In this document: positions 16,962-25,795 of the stretch, in pieces | Layout: every line of letters begins with the position of its first letter | Position numbering within the stretch: position 1 is the first letter of the stretch | Source of the DNA: Winogradskyella tangerina | GTDB taxonomy: Bacteria > Bacteroidota > Bacteroidia > Flavobacteriales > Flavobacteriaceae | NCBI RefSeq assembly: GCF_003260205.1 | Contig: NZ_QERF01000004.1 | Span: forward strand, 186,001 to 250,000 | Reading direction: 5' to 3' | Length of the DNA: 64,000 bases | Translations under genes and position numbers: made by a program | Notes under the pieces: model-generated | What the model was told of the DNA's origin: nothing | What the model saw: the letters and a program-made list of their open reading frames with translations, nothing else | Database searches by the model: none

Positions 16962-18820
16962 TGACAGATATCATACAACTTTTACCAGACCATGTTGCCA
17001 ACCAAATTGCAGCTGGGGAAGTGGTACAGCGACCTGCTTCTGTAGTTAAGGAACTTTTAGAAAATGCAATCGATGCAGGCTCAACTGAAATAAAGCTTAT
17101 AATTAAAGATGCTGGTAAAACGCTGGTTCAGGTCATTGATAACGGCAAAGGCATGAGTGTTACTGACGCTCGCCTAAGTTTTGAACGCCATGCAACTTCC
17201 AAAATAAAATCGGCCGAAGATTTATTTCAAATTAATACAAAAGGATTTAGAGGCGAAGCTTTAGCAAGTATTGCAGCCATTGCTCATGTTGAACTGAAGA
17301 CAAAGCGACCTGAAGATGAATTAGGAACCGCGATCGTTATTGAAGGCAGTAAGGTAAAGTCTCAAGACGTATCGGTTACTCCTACAGGGACTTCCGTTGC
17401 AGTGAAGAATCTATTTTTCAATATACCGGCTAGGCGCAATTTTTTAAAATCTGATACGGTTGAGTTGCGCCATATCACGGACGAGTTTCATCGTGTGGCA
17501 TTGGCACATCCAAACATAGCTTTTATGTTTTATCACAATGGAAGTGAATTATTTCACCTTCCACAGGAGAATTACCGTCAGCGTGTTGTGCATATCTTCG
17601 GAAACAAAACCAATGAGAAATTAGTTCCGGTTGAAGAAGATACTGAAGTGTTGAAAATTTCTGGTTTTGTTGGCAAGCCCGAATACTCGAAGAAAACAAG
17701 ATCAGAACAGTTCTTTTTTGTAAATCAGCGCTTTATTAAAAGTCCATATCTCAATCATGCTATTGGTGCAGCTTTTGAAGGTTTACTAAAAACAGGATAT
17801 CATCCTAGTTATTTTCTGAATTTAACAGTAGATCCAAAAACTATCGATATCAATATTCATCCTACAAAAACCGAAATTAAATTTGACGACGAACATACCT
17901 TGTATGCGATTTTACGTTCTGCAGTGAAACATAGTTTAGGACAATTTAATATTGCACCTGTTTTAGATTTTGAACATCAAAGTAGTTTCAATACGCCTTA
18001 CAGTTATAAAGATAAGGCAGGTAAAGCACCAACCATAGAGGTAGATCGAAGTTTTAATCCGTTTTCTGAAGATACTCAAACCCATAAATCTGGGACATCA
18101 GGTTTTTCGAAAGTAAAAAAGGCTCCTGCGGCGCACTGGGAAAGTCTTTACGTGGGATTAGAATCAAAAGAAAACAATTCAGGAAACGATTTTAGCGAGG
18201 TAACTTTTGAAAGTGATCCTGAAACTGCTAAAATGTTTGATGATACGCATGTAGAATCACGCAAACCAACGTTTCAATTACAACAGAAATACATTGTTAG
18301 TACGCTTAAATCCGGAATGCTTATTATCGATCAGAACAGAGCTCACCAACGTGTATTGTACGAAAACTTTCTAAAGCACGTTACCATAAAGGAGGCCACG
18401 AGCCAACAATTATTGTTTCCGCTGCAATTGCATTTTACACCTAACGAAACTAAAATCATTAAGGATTTAAAATCAGAATTGGAATATACAGGCTTTGTAT
18501 TTTCAGAAGCAAACGAAAAAGAAATCACTATCACAGGTGTACCAGTTGGGGTACCAGATAGCGAAGTGTCGATAATTTTGGAGCAATTGATCAGTGATGT
18601 TGAAAATGATGTGCCAGATGCAAATTTCAGTGCTTCAGATCTTTTGGCAAAGTCTATGGCAAAAAGCCTAGCGATAAAAACAGGGCAAACACTAAATCAG
18701 ATGGAACAGGAGCATTTGATCAATAGTTTGTTTGCTTGTAAAGAACCAAATATGTCACCTGCTAACAAACCAACATTTATCACAATGTCTGCAGATGATA
18801 TTGAAACTAAATTTTTATAG
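16961..18820 (+). CDS. mutL: DNA mismatch repair protein MutL
   Basis: A 619-residue MutL. The N-terminal GHKL ATPase has all motifs: ELLENAIDAG, VIDNGKGMS, the ATP-lid FRGEALASIAA, and then the transducer domain with INIHPTKTEIKF. A poorly conserved linker covers about 335-430. The C-terminal dimerisation domain follows, but its endonuclease motifs are altered. The DQHA(x)2E(x)4E motif reads DQNRAHQRVLYE from Asp457 (His to Asn, first Glu to Gln), and the usual CPHGRP metal motif reads SPANKP. The protein is probably ATPase-competent, and nuclease competence is doubtful. It overlaps the upstream small protein gene by one base. Confidence 0.95.
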   Translation: MTDIIQLLPDHVANQIAAGEVVQRPASVVKELLENAIDAGSTEIKLIIKDAGKTLVQVIDNGKGMSVTDARLSFERHATSKIKSAEDLFQINTKGFRGEALASIAAIAHVELKTKRPEDELGTAIVIEGSKVKSQDVSVTPTGTSVAVKNLFFNIPARRNFLKSDTVELRHITDEFHRVALAHPNIAFMFYHNGSELFHLPQENYRQRVVHIFGNKTNEKLVPVEEDTEVLKISGFVGKPEYSKKTRSEQFFFVNQRFIKSPYLNHAIGAAFEGLLKTGYHPSYFLNLTVDPKTIDINIHPTKTEIKFDDEHTLYAILRSAVKHSLGQFNIAPVLDFEHQSSFNTPYSYKDKAGKAPTIEVDRSFNPFSEDTQTHKSGTSGFSKVKKAPAAHWESLYVGLESKENNSGNDFSEVTFESDPETAKMFDDTHVESRKPTFQLQQKYIVSTLKSGMLIIDQNRAHQRVLYENFLKHVTIKEATSQQLLFPLQLHFTPNETKIIKDLKSELEYTGFVFSEANEKEITITGVPVGVPDSEVSIILEQLISDVENDVPDANFSASDLLAKSMAKSLAIKTGQTLNQMEQEHLINSLFACKEPNMSPANKPTFITMSADDIETKFL

Positions 18821-18823
18821 TTT

Positions 18824-19594
18824 ATGAGACCAGGAATAACCGATGCGGTTAAACATTTATTGATAATCAATGTCATAATGTTCTTAGGGACATTATTCAT
18901 TGGGAATGGCGTATTTTATGAGTGGTTTGCCTTGTATTTTCCGAAAAATGAAGCGTTTCAACCATGGCAACTATTAACGCACATGTTTATGCATGGAGGG
19001 GCATTATTGAATAATTTGAGTATTCTACATATACTTTTTAACATGTTCGGATTGTGGATGTTTGGGACGGCTGTAGAACAAATATTTGGAACTAGGAAAT
19101 TTGTGATCTTCTACTTGTTATCAGGTTTCGGTGCGGCTCTAATTCAGTTGGCATTTTTGTACAATCAGTTTAATTCTGGATTAACGATTTTAATTGAAAA
19201 CGGATTTTCTCAGACTGAAATTTTACGTATCCTTGGTGAAGGAATGTATAATACCGCTTGGCCACAGATTCTTGGTAATGATTACATCAATTTTCGTGAT
19301 GCTTATATGTCAACTATGGTAGGTGCTTCTGGTGCTTTATTTGGAGTTTTGGTAGCCTTTGGAATGTTGTTTCCAGAGTCGAAACTTATGCTGATCTTCT
19401 TACCAATACCTATTAAGGCGAAGTATTTTATCCCTGCAATTATTGGGTTAGATATATTCTCAGCTCTATCTGGCCAATCTGTCTTTAGTCCAAGTAATAC
19501 AGCCTATATGGCTCACGTTGGTGGTGCTTTAACAGGATTTTTACTCATGTACTTTTGGAAGAAAAATGAACGTGATAAATACCGTTGGAATTAG
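18824..19594 (+). CDS. rhomboid family intramembrane serine protease
   Basis: A 256-residue polytopic protein with six or more membrane helices. The catalytic dyad is clear: Ser169 in VGASGALFG and His231 in AHVGGALTG. The conserved HxxxN-type HILFNMFGLW helix is at about 69-79 and the L1-loop WQLLTHMFMHGG is at about 48-59. Rhomboids cleave substrates within or near membrane segments; no substrate can be named. It follows mutL by three bases and is followed by a second rhomboid gene two bases later. Confidence 0.93.
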   Translation: MRPGITDAVKHLLIINVIMFLGTLFIGNGVFYEWFALYFPKNEAFQPWQLLTHMFMHGGALLNNLSILHILFNMFGLWMFGTAVEQIFGTRKFVIFYLLSGFGAALIQLAFLYNQFNSGLTILIENGFSQTEILRILGEGMYNTAWPQILGNDYINFRDAYMSTMVGASGALFGVLVAFGMLFPESKLMLIFLPIPIKAKYFIPAIIGLDIFSALSGQSVFSPSNTAYMAHVGGALTGFLLMYFWKKNERDKYRWN

Positions 19595-19596
19595 CA

Positions 19597-20469
19597 ATGA
19601 ACACCTTTCAAAATTTAAAATATAAATATAACAATCTGAATGTCTTCGGTAAGATCATTACGGTTAATATTATTATTTTCCTACTAAGTGTCTTACTAAA
19701 GAGAATCTTAAAGTTAGGTATAGTTGGGTACTTCGAGTTACCTCCTGATTTTGGTGATTTTATTTTTCAACCATGGTCGTTGATCACTTATGGTTTTTTA
19801 CATTCAGGGATATGGCATGTTGTGTTTAATATGTTGTTTTTATTTTACCTCACTAATACAGCCTGTAATCTATTTAGAACCAAAATGGTTTTGAATATTT
19901 ATTTGCTTGGTATTATTTGTGGCGGATTAGCATTTTTAAGCGTCGCCAACATTTTACCATTTGTAATTCCTGTTTCTGGGTATGGTAATCTGGTAGGAGC
20001 TTCAGCGGGTGTCGCTGCATTGTTGATGTTTATTGCTGTTTATATGCCAGATTCACAGATAAGATTGTTCAACACATTTAATGTGAAATGGATGCACATT
20101 GCCATTTTTTTCTTAACTATAGATGTGATTAGGTTAGTTTCCGGGATGAATCAAGGTGGCGTTGTAGCGCACATGGGTGGTTATCTATTGGGCTATGCTT
20201 ATGCACTTAATTTGAAGAAAGGCAAGGATATTGGTACTAGTTTTGAACGCCTTATGGATTCTGTGGCCAGTTGGTTCAAGCCTAAATCGAAGCTTAAAAC
20301 GGTGCATAAAACCCGTCCAACCAAAACAACCATAAATCAAAAACAGAAAGATACCAGTGACAAGCAAAAACAGATAGATGCAATACTAGATAAGATTAGT
20401 AAAAGTGGATATGATAGCTTAACGGCGAAGGAGAAGAAATTTTTGTTTGAAGCTAGCAAAGAGGATTAA
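19597..20469 (+). CDS. rhomboid family intramembrane serine protease
   Basis: A protein of 290 residues from ATG 19597. A TTG at 19585 lies inside the preceding gene and is less likely. It is a rhomboid core with Ser136 in NLVGASAGVAA, His192 in AHMGGYLLG, the W-x-x-x-F-N-M-L-F-L-F-Y helix and the PWSLITYGFLHSG L1 segment. A basic, Lys-rich cytoplasmic tail (about 208-290) extends beyond the last helix and ends in an acidic helical motif (LTAKEKKFLFEASKE). This tail motif is typical of flavobacterial rhomboids. It is a tandem relative of the preceding rhomboid rather than a recent duplicate, since sequence identity is low. Confidence 0.92.
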   Translation: MNTFQNLKYKYNNLNVFGKIITVNIIIFLLSVLLKRILKLGIVGYFELPPDFGDFIFQPWSLITYGFLHSGIWHVVFNMLFLFYLTNTACNLFRTKMVLNIYLLGIICGGLAFLSVANILPFVIPVSGYGNLVGASAGVAALLMFIAVYMPDSQIRLFNTFNVKWMHIAIFFLTIDVIRLVSGMNQGGVVAHMGGYLLGYAYALNLKKGKDIGTSFERLMDSVASWFKPKSKLKTVHKTRPTKTTINQKQKDTSDKQKQIDAILDKISKSGYDSLTAKEKKFLFEASKED

Positions 20470-20476
20470 TTGTAGC

Positions 20477-21508
20477 ATGAAGTCATTGAAATTTTTTGGT
20501 AAACTTGTGTTTATTGTCAATTCTTTGGCAGCATTTTTACTATTGATCGCTTACCTCTTACCTTATGTGCCTCCTCAGAAATTTGCAACCTTATCGGTAC
20601 TTAGTTTAGGTGTGCCATTATTGATTATTCTTAATGTTCTGTTTTTCTTGTATTGGCTAATAAGATTAAAAAGACAATTGCTTTTGTCTTTATTCATTTT
20701 GGTATTAGGTTGGAGTTATATTGGGTCACTTTATAAATTTTCATCCACTACGGCAATCGAAGACAGTAACAATTTCTCAGTGATGTCATTTAATGTGCGA
20801 CTGTTTAATCGATTTGAATGGTTACCGATAAAAAACGTAAAGGAAAAGATCATTGATTTCATAAAAACTGAGCAACCAGATATTATTTGCCTCCAAGAAT
20901 ATCGCCAAGGAAACCCAATTACCTTAGATGGTTATTACAATTTCAATGCCTTACCTGAAGACCCTAATGTTAAAGGTGGACAAGCAATATTCTCAAAATA
21001 TCCTATTGTTAACTCTGGTTCACTTGAGTTTCCAAATACCTATAACAATGCCATTTTCGTGGATATTGTGAAACAAAAGGATACCATCCGTGTTTACACA
21101 TTGCATTTAGAATCTTCAAAAATTGACACGGATGTTGAAAAGCTAAAAAAGGAAACTTCAAGTCAGCTTTTTAAGCAAGTTGGTAGAACTTTCAAAGCGC
21201 AACAAAGTCAGGTTGAATTAATTTTGAAACACAAATCTCAGAGTCCGTATAAAACTATAATCACAGGTGATTTTAATAATACGGCTTATTCATACATCTA
21301 TAAGGAACTTTTAAGCGATGATCTCAGGGATACTTTTGAAGAAGCCGGCCATGGTTTTGGAAAAACTTTTGATTTTAAATTCTTTCCTTTACGTATAGAT
21401 TTTATTCTTGCACACGAAGATTTTGAAGTGAATGGATTTACAACCTACTCGGATATAAAACTTTCAGATCATCATCCTATTATTGCTCATCTAAAATTAG
21501 AGCAATAA
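20477..21508 (+). CDS. endonuclease/exonuclease/phosphatase family protein
   Basis: A protein of 343 residues from ATG 20477; an in-frame TTG at 20447 is inside the preceding gene. Two or three N-terminal membrane helices (about 6-75) anchor a C-terminal EEP-fold domain. The metal ligands and active-site motifs are SFNVRLFNR, ICLQEYRQG, the GGQAIFSKYPI segment, the ITGDFNNTAYS loop and a final LSDHHPIIAH. The fold acts as a Mg-dependent phosphodiesterase or nuclease, and the membrane-anchored flavobacterial type has unknown substrate. The last 12 bases overlap the convergent DUF6122 gene. Confidence 0.88.
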   Translation: MKSLKFFGKLVFIVNSLAAFLLLIAYLLPYVPPQKFATLSVLSLGVPLLIILNVLFFLYWLIRLKRQLLLSLFILVLGWSYIGSLYKFSSTTAIEDSNNFSVMSFNVRLFNRFEWLPIKNVKEKIIDFIKTEQPDIICLQEYRQGNPITLDGYYNFNALPEDPNVKGGQAIFSKYPIVNSGSLEFPNTYNNAIFVDIVKQKDTIRVYTLHLESSKIDTDVEKLKKETSSQLFKQVGRTFKAQQSQVELILKHKSQSPYKTIITGDFNNTAYSYIYKELLSDDLRDTFEEAGHGFGKTFDFKFFPLRIDFILAHEDFEVNGFTTYSDIKLSDHHPIIAHLKLEQ

Positions 21509-21805
21509 GCAATCAGCGCCATCAGCAATAAGATGAGCCAAGAGTCCTAGTGCGAATACACGCGTAAATTTTGGAATTAACATAACAAAATAAACTGCTA
21601 AGGCATAATAGGAGTGAAGAGGGTGATAGTTGATACTACATCGATTAGGATCAAATATAGGATCAGCTAACAAATGATCTAGATCGATAATAAAGGCAGT
21701 TAACATTAAAAGATAGGCTTTCAACCAGTTCTTTCTAAAAAACAATATTGCGATAATTAGAGGTAGCCCAAAATGCAATCCATAATGTATCCCTAATCGC
21801 AACAT
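21497..21805 (-). CDS. DUF6122 family membrane protein
   Basis: A 102-residue protein with about three membrane helices. His and Asp residues are embedded near them (GIHYGLHFGLP, FIIDLDHLLADP, HPLHSYYAL and LLAHLIADGADC). The H/D-rich pattern resembles metal-dependent membrane hydrolases of the YdjM/DUF457 type. Here it matches the short family DUF6122 of Bacteroidota. No experimental role is known to me. It lies one base downstream of the WbqC gene. Confidence 0.8.
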   Translation of the reverse strand: MLRLGIHYGLHFGLPLIIAILFFRKNWLKAYLLMLTAFIIDLDHLLADPIFDPNRCSINYHPLHSYYALAVYFVMLIPKFTRVFALGLLAHLIADGADCLLL

Positions 21806-21806
21806 A

Positions 21807-22418
21807 TCAAAGGGTTTGTTGCTTCAAATATATTTCAGAATTAGGACCCTCATTAAATAATAAATCAAGGATACTCAGGTTTGAAATAAACCCGTTTTTT
21901 TCCATGAAGACCTGTGTGTAGGTGTCAAAATTAGGAGCCTCATAATTGCGTTTAACAAGATGTCTCATGTCTTTTTTGTTCACAATAGATTTTTCAAAGG
22001 AATTAGTTTTTGAATATGATATTTCACCTTGAAGGCTATCGTTTAATATTTCGAAACAAGTGAGATTAAGGTCTAAAATATACTGAAATCGCTTTTCAAA
22101 AATTGGCATAAGGTCGTCGATGTAAAACTCGAAAAAAGGCGACATACTATAGGCGGATTGTAAAGATTTAAAATGTTGTAATTGCCATTTATCCTCATTG
22201 GCGATTTTCACGTCTTTATAAAGTTGTCTGTTTTTCTGAGTATAACTCACAGGTACCGTAAGGGCAATCTTTCCATTTGCTCCATAGATTTCCGCACGAT
22301 TTCTAAAGGATTGTTTTTGGTAATTATCGCAAATTTCAAAGTGAACAGAGTCTGCATTAGCCATCGCAACACTATGTGCAATGTTCGGAAAATAAGTCGG
22401 ATAAATAAGGCAATCCAT
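21807..22418 (-). CDS. WbqC family protein
   Basis: A 203-residue protein of the WbqC-like family. The opening YPTYFPNIAHS, the ENxxxxxxQSFRNRAEI strand, the L-T-V-P-V region and the WQLQHFKSLQSAYSMSPFFEFY helix are all family marks. Some members act in O-antigen or amino-sugar biosynthesis, and in Flavobacteriaceae a copy lies regularly beside lepB, as here. The biochemical reaction is not established for this subgroup. Confidence 0.85.
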   Translation of the reverse strand: MDCLIYPTYFPNIAHSVAMANADSVHFEICDNYQKQSFRNRAEIYGANGKIALTVPVSYTQKNRQLYKDVKIANEDKWQLQHFKSLQSAYSMSPFFEFYIDDLMPIFEKRFQYILDLNLTCFEILNDSLQGEISYSKTNSFEKSIVNKKDMRHLVKRNYEAPNFDTYTQVFMEKNGFISNLSILDLLFNEGPNSEIYLKQQTL

Positions 22419-22435
22419 ACCTTTAAGATTAGCAG

Positions 22436-24187
22436 TTATGATGCTGGTTTAGCCTTCTTTTTTTTACGCCATTTGGTAAAGGCATAAATTCCAATTACAA
22501 CAACCCAAAACGGAATAAAATAAGATGTTCTTTCACCGCTACCACTAACTGTTGTAAAAATACGATCCCATCTAGGACTCCAGTTTTTTATACCATCATT
22601 AATACCATCGATACTCATCCAAATAAACACCGGTTTACCAAAAATATGGTTGTAGGGTACAAATCCCCATGCTCTGGCATCAATTGAGTTATGGCGATTA
22701 TCTCCCATCATCCAATAATAATCTTGTTTAAATGTATAAGAAGTAGCCGGTTCGTTATTGATGAAAATTTGGTCGCCGCGCGTAACAATTGAGTTCCCTT
22801 CATATTCACCTATTGCTCGTTTATAAAGGGGTAAGTTTTCTAAAGATAATTCAATTGTTTCTCCAGCTTTTGGAATCCAAAGCGGCCCAAAATTATCATA
22901 ATTCCAGGAGAAATTAGGATCCATCGGGAAGGTTTCGTGATTGTAGTTTGGATTTACATACTGAACCAGACTCTTAGTTTCTGGTTGAACCTTAACCTTA
23001 TTTATATCACTAGAAGCCAAATTTAGAATATACTTATCACTAATAGGATTAAGCTCCCTTGCGAGATTAATAGACCCATCGAAAATACCAAAAACAGTAA
23101 CATTTAATGAATCTCTCTCAACTTCCTTCAAAATCGGAATTCTATCATCATTCGACTTAATGAATTCCTTAATTTTTGGATTATCCCAAATACTTGCTTT
23201 GATAGAATAGGTAGGATAATAGTTTTCTACGTCAAACTTATCTAAGAACTGTTGTGTAAGTTGCCTTTTGGTAGTTAATACATAAAAATGTTTTAAATCA
23301 GTTCTGTTAGGTAATTCATTTTGTACGCCATTGGTAAATACATAGCCATTTCTGATTTCTAAAGTATCTCCAGGAAGGCCTACACAACGTTTTACCAGAT
23401 TTGTTTTTTTGTCAATAGGCTTATAATAATTACGATCTGGTGTGAAGTCGTTCATATTAATCAACGTATCAGCAGGCTGATTAAAGACCACAATATCGTT
23501 ACGCTCTACGCTTTCAAAACCTGGTAATCTGAAATAAGGTAACTGAAGCTTATTAATTAACGACGTGTTTTTCTTTTCAAAATTATCGTCATATAAATAC
23601 GACTTCATGCCTAATTTTGGAATAGTATCATGTACCATTGGTGCAGCCACCGTCGTCATTGGTGTTCTGGCACCATAGTGAATTTTACTTACTATTAGAA
23701 AGTCGCCAACTAAAAGTGATTTTTCTAAAGATGAGGATGGTATTACAAATGGTTGAAAGAAATAGGTATGAACTATAGTTGCCGCTACAATGGCGAACAA
23801 AATTGAAGTGATCCATTCACCTGCTGATGTTTTTGGCTTGAGTTGTCTGTTTTCTATATAGTTAACATTAGCGACATAGTTTAAGTAATACAGGTAAAAC
23901 CCAAGGGTAACTATGCAAATGAGTGCATCTAATTTTTTGTCCTTTCCGAATGCTCTAGCCGTTTCTACCCAAGCGGCAGGTATCATTATTAGATTTACTA
24001 TAGGCAAAAACATTAGTATCACCCACCACCAAGGGCGAGTTATTATTTTCATAAGAACAACGGCATTATAAACAGGTATAAAGGCTTCCCAAGCTTTGCG
24101 TCCTGCTTTAACATATAATTTCCATGTGCCTAGTCCATGAACGATCTGTAAAATGAGTAAAAAAATAAACCACTCGGTCCAAGTCAT
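22436..24187 (-). CDS. lepB: signal peptidase I (large Bacteroidota form)
   Basis: A 583-residue type I signal peptidase that cleaves Sec and Tat signal peptides at the outer face of the inner membrane. An extra N-terminal multi-helix region (about 5-110, DUF5684-like) precedes the usual anchor. The catalytic Ser is in FVIPSSSLEKSLLVGD (about Ser153) and the general-base Lys is in LVKRCVGLPGD. The box E motif MMGDNRHNSIDARAWGFV is also present. A ~190-residue insertion between the Lys box and box E, typical for this phylum, accounts for much of the length (E. coli LepB is 324 residues). A C-terminal membrane helix and a KWRKKKK tail end the protein. Confidence 0.93.
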   Translation of the reverse strand: MTWTEWFIFLLILQIVHGLGTWKLYVKAGRKAWEAFIPVYNAVVLMKIITRPWWWVILMFLPIVNLIMIPAAWVETARAFGKDKKLDALICIVTLGFYLYYLNYVANVNYIENRQLKPKTSAGEWITSILFAIVAATIVHTYFFQPFVIPSSSLEKSLLVGDFLIVSKIHYGARTPMTTVAAPMVHDTIPKLGMKSYLYDDNFEKKNTSLINKLQLPYFRLPGFESVERNDIVVFNQPADTLINMNDFTPDRNYYKPIDKKTNLVKRCVGLPGDTLEIRNGYVFTNGVQNELPNRTDLKHFYVLTTKRQLTQQFLDKFDVENYYPTYSIKASIWDNPKIKEFIKSNDDRIPILKEVERDSLNVTVFGIFDGSINLARELNPISDKYILNLASSDINKVKVQPETKSLVQYVNPNYNHETFPMDPNFSWNYDNFGPLWIPKAGETIELSLENLPLYKRAIGEYEGNSIVTRGDQIFINNEPATSYTFKQDYYWMMGDNRHNSIDARAWGFVPYNHIFGKPVFIWMSIDGINDGIKNWSPRWDRIFTTVSGSGERTSYFIPFWVVVIGIYAFTKWRKKKKAKPAS

Positions 24188-24222
24188 AATCTATATAATG
24201 TTAATTGTCTAATGACAATTGA

Positions 24223-24471
24223 TTAATTTTTAAGATTCAAATTTGCAGTTTTTCTTGATGAAATAAAAATCCTTGTCAATTCATCAGCTTCATTTAACAA
24301 AGTTTTACAACTCTCTTTCGTCAAAAGGTTTTCGTCAGTTAAAAATTCTAACCAGAAATGACTTTCATCAATTTCTTCAATCACGATGCTAATTTTTGAT
24401 ATAAAACTAGCTTTTGATTGAGCCACGCAGCATGCTCGATAATTGGCAGCTACTGAAGTAGAGCAGGTGTA
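24223..24471 (-). pseudogene. four-helix-bundle (23S IVS-type) protein, 5'-truncated remnant
   Basis: The minus strand encodes STSVAANYRACCVAQSKA followed by SFISKISIVIEEIDESHFWL. This is the central and C-terminal part of the four-helix-bundle family known from 23S rRNA intervening-sequence ORFs. Intact members have about 120 residues with an N-terminal helix, which is missing here. The recognisable region begins only about six codons after the dapB stop, in the same reading frame, and the best remaining start is a GTG at 24426 in the middle of the fold. I therefore read it as a remnant whose 5' end was lost. Translation of a short product from GTG cannot be excluded. Confidence 0.65.
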
Positions 24472-24486
24472 AATTATACATTTTGA

Positions 24487-25188
24487 TCAACCTATGTTTA
24501 ACACATCTCGCATAGTGTAAATGCCTTTTTTATCTTTTATCCATTCAGCTGCAATAACAGCACCCATTGCAAAGCCTTGCCTACTATGGGCTGTATGTTT
24601 AATCTTTATTGAATCAATTTCTGAATCATAAGTAATTTCGTGTGTCCCTGGTACATCTGGTATGCGCTTGGCTTCAATTTGAATTTCTTCAGAATTGGGT
24701 GTATCTAAAGTCCAGTTTTTATACTTTGTATTTTCAATGATCTGTTCAGCCAGTGTAATTGCTGTACCACTTGGTGCATCTAGTTTTTTGGTATGGTGAA
24801 TTTCCTCAATATGGGTGGAATATCCTTCAACCGAGGCCATTAAGGCACTCAATTTTTTATTGATTTCAAAAAAGATATTTACACCCAGACTGAAATTAGA
24901 CGCATACAGAAATGTACCATTTTTCGCTTTACAATAATTCACCACCTCATCATAGTGATCTAACCAACCTGTGGTACCAGATATGATAGGAATACCAGTG
25001 TCTAATGATTTTTTGATATTTGATACTGCTGCTGTGGGTATACTGAAATCGATGGCGACATCTGCCTTTGAAAAATTAAATTCATCAGAAGCATCTTCTA
25101 CTTTTAGTACGATACTATGTCCGCGCTCGAGAGCAATGGCTTCAATACTTTTTCCCATTCTGCCATATCCGAGTAGTGCGATATTCAT
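24487..25188 (-). CDS. dapB: 4-hydroxy-tetrahydrodipicolinate reductase
   Basis: A 233-residue dihydrodipicolinate reductase, the second committed step of the diaminopimelate/lysine pathway. The nucleotide-binding motif GYGRMGKS is at about 7-14. The signature IEEIHHTKKLDAPSGTA carries the catalytic His and Lys and the substrate-binding Gly-Thr. It is at the short end for the family, as usual in Bacteroidota. It lies one base downstream of the DUF5683 gene within the parA-parB unit, and a truncated four-helix-bundle sequence follows its stop. Confidence 0.95.
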   Translation of the reverse strand: MNIALLGYGRMGKSIEAIALERGHSIVLKVEDASDEFNFSKADVAIDFSIPTAAVSNIKKSLDTGIPIISGTTGWLDHYDEVVNYCKAKNGTFLYASNFSLGVNIFFEINKKLSALMASVEGYSTHIEEIHHTKKLDAPSGTAITLAEQIIENTKYKNWTLDTPNSEEIQIEAKRIPDVPGTHEITYDSEIDSIKIKHTAHSRQGFAMGAVIAAEWIKDKKGIYTMRDVLNIG

Positions 25189-25189
25189 A

Positions 25190-25795
25190 TTAAAATTTGA
25201 AATTTAACGTTACGCCCAAATCAGAAGAATTCTCCATTTGATTGTACTGATAATGCGGACTTAGCGTAAGATTTTCATCTACATTAAATTGAAGAAGGTG
25301 CGCGTCAACATTAGCATCTATAATGTTTAATGCATATAAGCCAATAGTCACCAATAGTGATATTTCCTTATTACGCCTAAATTGTTGCTGAGCACGAATT
25401 AACCCATCATTAGAAATGAGAGCATTTCCATTTTCATCAGAAAACTCATCGTCAGTAAAACCGGCTAATCGACGTTTATATGCATCGCGATAGCGATCGA
25501 ATTGCCTGTCATTTCGAAGGTAAAAATATACACCTGTACCAATGGCGCCCCAAACGATAGGAATCTTCCAGTATTTTTTATTGTAAGCTTGTCCGGCACC
25601 TGGCAATATCGCTGAATAAAATGCGGCTTTTGAAGGTCGAAGCGGATCTATTTCCGTGCGCTTTACCAGTGGTTCTTCAATGACGACCATTTCGTTTTCA
25701 ATACCAATGCTAGTGCTGTCATTTTTTACTTGTGCAAATGAAAACATGACTGAAAACAGACAAAGTAAAAATGTGATATTACTTTTATTTAGCAC
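25190..25795 (-). CDS. DUF5683 domain-containing protein
   Basis: A 201-residue secreted or membrane protein. The start is a GTG at 25795, overlapping the parB stop by 11 bases, and it gives a clean signal peptide (about 1-21, MFSFAQ end). The domain opens P-S-K-A-A-F-Y-S-A-I-L-P-G-A-G-Q-A-Y-N-K-K-Y-W-K-I-P, the characteristic DUF5683 glycine-rich membrane segment. The FDRYRDAYKRR motif and a helical hydrophobic segment (ISLLVTIGLYALNIIDA) follow. Members sit between parB and dapB across Flavobacteriaceae. The function is unknown, though envelope localisation is clear. Confidence 0.85.
   Translation of the reverse strand: MLNKSNITFLLCLFSVMFSFAQVKNDSTSIGIENEMVVIEEPLVKRTEIDPLRPSKAAFYSAILPGAGQAYNKKYWKIPIVWGAIGTGVYFYLRNDRQFDRYRDAYKRRLAGFTDDEFSDENGNALISNDGLIRAQQQFRRNKEISLLVTIGLYALNIIDANVDAHLLQFNVDENLTLSPHYQYNQMENSSDLGVTLNFKF

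Noticed and set aside
24203-24220. Inverted repeat AATTGTC-TAAT-GACAATT as terminator before lepB
   Set aside because: The stem is only seven AT-rich pairs with no T run on the relevant strand.
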